A stretch of DNA of 48,662 nt, taken from contig JAJZJL010000017.1 of NCBI GenBank assembly GCA_021810145.1, positions 1-48,662 of the forward strand. The letters run 5' to 3'. The DNA comes from Planctomycetota bacterium. Its GTDB lineage: Bacteria; Planctomycetota; Phycisphaerae; WQYP01. The notes beneath the pieces are model-generated. The model made no database searches. It was not told the origin of the DNA and was given only the letters and a program-made list of their open reading frames with translations. This document shows positions 45,801 to 48,662 of this stretch, one piece after another. Made by a program: the position numbers and the translations under genes. The first letter of the stretch is position 1. Every line of letters begins with the position of its first letter.

Positions 45801-48662
45801 GGTGGCGCACCTGGTTCCGCCGGGGCATTGACCTTCACAGGCAGCGGTACCGGTAACTCGATTACCGTTAATGGACCGATCACAGGAAGTTCCGGCCCGG
45901 CGACTTTTTCGTCGCCAACAATTAACCTTAATGCATCCGTTACCGCGCCTTCGGCGGTTACAGGTTCCGGTGTGAACACAGTGGCAGTTGGGGCATCCGG
46001 CAGCTATCAAGGAGATATACAGCAGGGGGTGTCGCTGCTGGCCAGTGGTGGCACACTCGATCTGACCGCATTAGCCGGCGCAACATCTGCAGATAATATT
46101 GTTTTTTCCTTGCCGATCAAGATTCTGGGGCCAACAACCCGAGGCGTCACGGCGGCATCATGGGCGACCAGCGTCAACACTGCGGCGGTAACAGTCCAGG
46201 GCGATTTGGCGGCATCCGCCACGACTGGCAACGGCTTTGATTTTCAGGGTGCCACGACCGTGTCAGGCACCACAATTCTCAGCAGCACCAACTCGGCGCA
46301 AGTCTTTGGAGGTACGGTTACTCTGGGCTCTGGGACTTTGACTCTTAACGGCACGACTCTTACGGCGAACGGCAGTCCGGCGTTTTCCGGGAGCGGCGGC
46401 ACATTAAATCTGGGTTTCACCGCTACTGGGGTATCTGTTAGCTCTTTCAAGGGCGTGGGCACGCTTAACTTCACGACGCCTTTTACATTTGCCACCGGGC
46501 AAACGCTCGTGGGGGCCAGTGGCACGACAACATTTCAGGCGGCCGTAACGCTCGATGGGGGTAACATCATCGATACCGCGGCCAGCGGCGGGAATGTTGT
46601 GTTTGATTCCACACTTAATGCCGGAACGGCCGCTGATTCTCTTGCGATCGGCACTTCAACCGTGCCGGAACACGCCACGTTTGATCAGGCTGTTGGCGCA
46701 ACTCTCGCCCCGGTTTCCTTGACGGTCAACGGAGCGACAACACTTTATGGCAATGTTTCCACCACCGGTCCGCAAAATTATTCCGGTGCTGTGGCGTTGG
46801 GAAGTACAGCGATCACGCTTTCGGGTACCACGCTCAACGCGTCTTTGGGGTCTGGTGCAACGTTCATCGGCGGAGGAGAGACGCTGAATCTGGATTTCAA
46901 TTCCAGCGCTAACTTAGGGGCTATCAGTACGTTAGGCATTTTTGAAGGGTCCGGCGTTGGTGCCTATATACTTAACGGGAATATCACCACAACCGGGGCG
47001 CAAAATTACGCGGGTCCTGTATCGCTTGGGGCAACGCCCATAACACTCACGGCCCACAGTGGAACCGTGGTACAGACCATTACCTTTGGCAGCACGGTGG
47101 ACGGATCTGGCACGCTGAACGTTGGAAGCCTTGGATCGGCGTCCAACGCCTATTTTGGCGGTAATGTAGGCGCTGCGACCAATTTAGCGGCATTAAATGT
47201 CAGCGGAAGCACCACGCTCACTGGCAATGTTGCCACAACTGGCGGACAGACTTATACCGGCACCGTTACGCTTCGCGCTGCCACCAGCCTGGTGGCTAAT
47301 AATGCCGGGACGCCTGCCACAGTCACGTTTGGCACAACAATTGATGGTGGCAGCTTCGCTTTGACCATTGGTAAAACTACCGGGGCCGTACTGACAAATG
47401 CGATATTTAATGGTCCTGTCACGAATGTGTCCGCACTGAACATCACTGGTGCAACTGGTATGAATACTGCCGCCATCAGCACCACCGGCGGGCAGAGCTA
47501 TGGCGGTACCGTGACGCTGGGCAACACGATCACGGCCCTGACCCTGACGGATAACAGCTTCAGCGGAATTGCAACGCATCAGATTTCTGGCACCTCAGTC
47601 CAGTCTTTAACGGTCGACGAAACCGGCGTCGGCACAACGACAATCGGAGGAACAGCCGGCAACTTAAATAGTCTAACAATCAACACTGGCGGAAATATTA
47701 CACTTGATGGAAGCATTACTGCCAACAAGGTTTCCATGATTTCCTCGGCGGGCAACAGTCCGATTAGTATCCCGTCAGCCATCGCCATTGACGCGGATTC
47801 GCAGAGCTATTCCGCTGATGCCAACAATGCGGTGTTGGGTCTGTCGGCTCTTACCAATCTGAAGTTGGCGGATACGGCGGGAACTGCGGCACCAATGCAA
47901 CTGACACTGATCCAGGGGGCTTCGATCAGTGATACCGATTTGCCGATACTGGCTGCATTTATTGGTAGCAGCGTAAACACAAGGACCTACACGATTCAAT
48001 CCCTCGATGGCAATATCTCATTGGCAGGCGGTGGCACGAGCCCTGTGGCCGGTGCCAAGTTGGTCCTTGATGCGCTGCAGGGATCTATCACGTTAGGTTC
48101 TGGTGGCGGTTTGAATGTTGATTCGCTTGCCGCGGAATCGGTCAGTACGGGGGCCATTACGCTTAATAACAGCGTCACCACCAGCGGTGCGCAGATCTAT
48201 GACGGAGCGGTGCTGATAGGCGCTAGCGCCACCCTTACCGCCAATAATGGTACCACAGCGCAATTGATCACATTCGACAATACCGTCAACGGCAACGCCG
48301 CGCTGAATATCGGTAGCTCTGGAGCCGTTTCCAATGTCGTATTCGCCGGTGCCGTCGGTGGCACGACCAGCTTGGCTACGTTAAATGTCAGTGGTACAGC
48401 CTCACTTGGCGGCAATGTCACAACCACCGGTAACCAGACGTATACAGGTAATGTAACATTGGCGGATGGTGGGGCGGCCAGAACCTTCACATTGCTGGCG
48501 GGCACAAATACGGTGGATTTTGGTGGCACGGTAGATGGCGGAAATAGTGGTGATGCGACGCTGGCCATCGGCAATGGCACCAATGCGACCAATGCAACAT
48601 TTGGCAGCGCAATAGGTGGAAGCGTGTCTTTGGCGGCGTTGTCGGTACAGGGCACCACTTCG
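42816..48662 (+). CDS. TpsA giant secreted adhesin (filamentous haemagglutinin-like), runs off the window
   Basis: From ATG 42816 the frame stays open through the last base (1,949 codons, no stop), so it is 3'-incomplete. AAGGAG (42800-42805) lies 10 nt upstream. A long basic N-region and hydrophobic core (SLALLTVAAAMALPIV) end at AYA (53-55). The TPS secretion domain follows, with INYQKFDIPHGNTVNFIQ and NPAGVMFG (138-145), the NPNGI/L motif. EWLLDPASITI (W420) marks the start of the repetitive fibre. The rest is Gly/Ser/Thr/Asn/Val-rich beta-helix sequence with imperfect repeats of about 80 residues. The product should be a long surface fibre or adhesin exported by the adjacent TpsB. No toxin domain is visible, but the C-terminus is missing. 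Confidence 0.92.
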   Translation, partial: MSCRMDHTEMHHKYARKAARSSDGRRGVGKVLPRRSLALLTVAAAMALPIVTAYAGGPIQVANVASGTAAFAQSGSVTTITAANNTIINYQKFDIPHGNTVNFIQPSASARVLNRIIGPSPTHIDGTLNANGSVYFVNPAGVMFGAGAVVNVGQLYAAAGHLSDSHFLSGINAFTDNSGSVVNAGVIKADNVTFAARNISNNGTILTPKGMVVLAAGKDIYVSKLGSPFVVQVSGNSNAGSAAAGVSNSGTIDAAGGDVAIRAGDMYSLAINTSGTIHASNISIKAAGNHSTVLVSGQLNATDQGANSTGGTISVNGGRIGIGIATDAAGHFRSAAATLDAAGINGGGKILIGVKPDAASATGYSDASEYDFIGALALLNASATVHGNGGLVDTSGQVLQVSPGAVIQAAGAGGGSAGEWLLDPASITITSSASTSTAGYWSGATPAHGTFEPLSASSGSYTTAGTVDTGTINAALQAGDDVTITTSNGSTGGTGNIMVNATIAPIFNFSVSTTVALSLDAANSITVNNSITSSSTGTTIPAFNVVLNAGESANNSSVTIAAAIGSSSGSGVSSLSVNAAAGTAVTGGTITFNPGGSVTTSGNGQTYSNALTLATNTVLNDTGTGGIVLGGSVNATTSGGASLSINTGGTISSSGPIGNSKELSDVSFDGGGGIAINGGTVVTVSSQAFTGPMTLGASTTFSSTGTGSSAGNLTFGAVNGQGFNITADAAGSTSVITAGGTITDTSSTTNNGGVISINSSGTAVVSSTGSIDVTGNTTTATGGGNAGAITIIGSTGVTVDGNLSAAGGNSSASGSTGGPGGGILISSVSGNISVSGVTINTSGGSDGATSDGGGGGVGIDATGAGGISLTGVSIHTSSQGVGGAGAIAIYSATGTIAITGSTFNSSGAGGGAVGVHTAADVTLSGANVITTSGITGATLGGGGGISGTAASLVVGGGSGNGGAGNGGGVSGGVASAGSSTPNSSAGASTTGGSSGGGAPGSAGALTFTGSGTGNSITVNGPITGSSGPATFSSPTINLNASVTAPSAVTGSGVNTVAVGASGSYQGDIQQGVSLLASGGTLDLTALAGATSADNIVFSLPIKILGPTTRGVTAASWATSVNTAAVTVQGDLAASATTGNGFDFQGATTVSGTTILSSTNSAQVFGGTVTLGSGTLTLNGTTLTANGSPAFSGSGGTLNLGFTATGVSVSSFKGVGTLNFTTPFTFATGQTLVGASGTTTFQAAVTLDGGNIIDTAASGGNVVFDSTLNAGTAADSLAIGTSTVPEHATFDQAVGATLAPVSLTVNGATTLYGNVSTTGPQNYSGAVALGSTAITLSGTTLNASLGSGATFIGGGETLNLDFNSSANLGAISTLGIFEGSGVGAYILNGNITTTGAQNYAGPVSLGATPITLTAHSGTVVQTITFGSTVDGSGTLNVGSLGSASNAYFGGNVGAATNLAALNVSGSTTLTGNVATTGGQTYTGTVTLRAATSLVANNAGTPATVTFGTTIDGGSFALTIGKTTGAVLTNAIFNGPVTNVSALNITGATGMNTAAISTTGGQSYGGTVTLGNTITALTLTDNSFSGIATHQISGTSVQSLTVDETGVGTTTIGGTAGNLNSLTINTGGNITLDGSITANKVSMISSAGNSPISIPSAIAIDADSQSYSADANNAVLGLSALTNLKLADTAGTAAPMQLTLIQGASISDTDLPILAAFIGSSVNTRTYTIQSLDGNISLAGGGTSPVAGAKLVLDALQGSITLGSGGGLNVDSLAAESVSTGAITLNNSVTTSGAQIYDGAVLIGASATLTANNGTTAQLITFDNTVNGNAALNIGSSGAVSNVVFAGAVGGTTSLATLNVSGTASLGGNVTTTGNQTYTGNVTLADGGAARTFTLLAGTNTVDFGGTVDGGNSGDATLAIGNGTNATNATFGSAIGGSVSLAALSVQGTTS
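46741..48500 (+). repeat. imperfect repeats of 76-82 codons in TpsA
   Basis: Units carry TTGxQxYxGxVxLG. The conserved Gln codon falls at 46773, 47001, 47247, 47493, 48192 and 48435, so spacings are 228, 246, 246, 699 and 243 bp. A related unit is at about 44617 (TSGNGQTYSNALTL). Between Gln motifs, (N/T)VDG and LNV(S/G) segments recur. The units are diverged, so this is old duplication rather than fresh tandem copies. Confidence 0.7.

Noticed and set aside
44633..45979. 448-codon minus-strand ORF inside tpsA
   Set aside because: The product is Pro/Val/Ala-only, the mirror of Gly/Ser/Thr codons in the beta-helix repeats. The plus frame is a clear TpsA, and no ribosome site is present.
43000..48662. 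Possible CRISPR or satellite array from repeated GGCACC/ACCGGC words
   Set aside because: The repetition is at codon level in a Gly/Thr-rich protein. There are no identical repeats with unique spacers of constant length.

Overview
The window looks like chromosome from a Planctomycetota bacterium, most plausibly class Phycisphaerae. This is an inference from gene content rather than from a marker gene. The clues are intermediate GC, secreted alpha-L-fucosidase and alpha-L-rhamnosidase genes, an SCO protein with a C-terminal membrane anchor, a Rex repressor, a divergent sigma-70 factor, and a giant two-partner-secretion adhesin. Most of the window is ordinary housekeeping genome. I saw no rRNA, tRNA, CRISPR array, transposase or integrase.

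Layout. 1-4.3 kb: the tail of an unidentified gene, then a Tat-exported GH29 fucosidase overlapping a GH78 rhamnosidase, closed by a terminator. 4.5-8.3 kb: a Ppx/GppA-HD phosphatase (-) divergent from an RDD membrane protein (+). 8.4-14.3 kb: a plus-strand tetrapyrrole block of MazG-like hydrolase, precorrin-2 dehydrogenase, CcsA/HemX-like protein and HemA, followed by a PcrA helicase. 14.4-19.7 kb: IlvE (-), an exported alpha-helical-repeat protein (+), a small disordered protein with its own promoter (+), Rex (-), a 0.67-kb gene-poor stretch full of inverted repeats, and a PduO-type adenosyltransferase (-). 19.8-23.9 kb: nadD followed by a flavin-halogenase-like oxidoreductase, an intact ketosynthase and a second ketosynthase-like protein lacking the catalytic Cys; the last three overlap by ATGA. 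24.2-30 kb: a sigma-70 factor (-), then mfd and phoH (+). 30.1-33.1 kb: a minus-strand group of NifU-like protein, family 2 glycosyltransferase and a BshC-like protein. 33.2-34.8 kb: prfC. 34.9-40.1 kb (-): two ClC/CBS chloride transporters and a membrane-anchored SCO protein. 40.5 kb to the end (+): a TpsB outer-membrane transporter and its TpsA partner, open to the window edge (at least 1,949 codons) with tandem repeats of about 80 residues.

How the genes work together. The first two enzymes would release fucose and rhamnose from polysaccharides outside the cytoplasm. The 8.4-11.7 kb block links siroheme and haem synthesis to cytochrome c maturation; Rex (NADH sensing) and the SCO protein (copper delivery to oxidase) fit a respiring organism, though they are not linked to it here. 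The KS / KS-like / halogenase-like trio looks like the core of a small type II fatty-acid or polyketide-like pathway whose ACP and reductases are not in the window. TpsB and TpsA form a self-contained secretion system for a very large repetitive surface protein. The strongest candidates for something undescribed are the KS trio, the giant TpsA, and the structured gene-poor segment at 18.5-19.15 kb.
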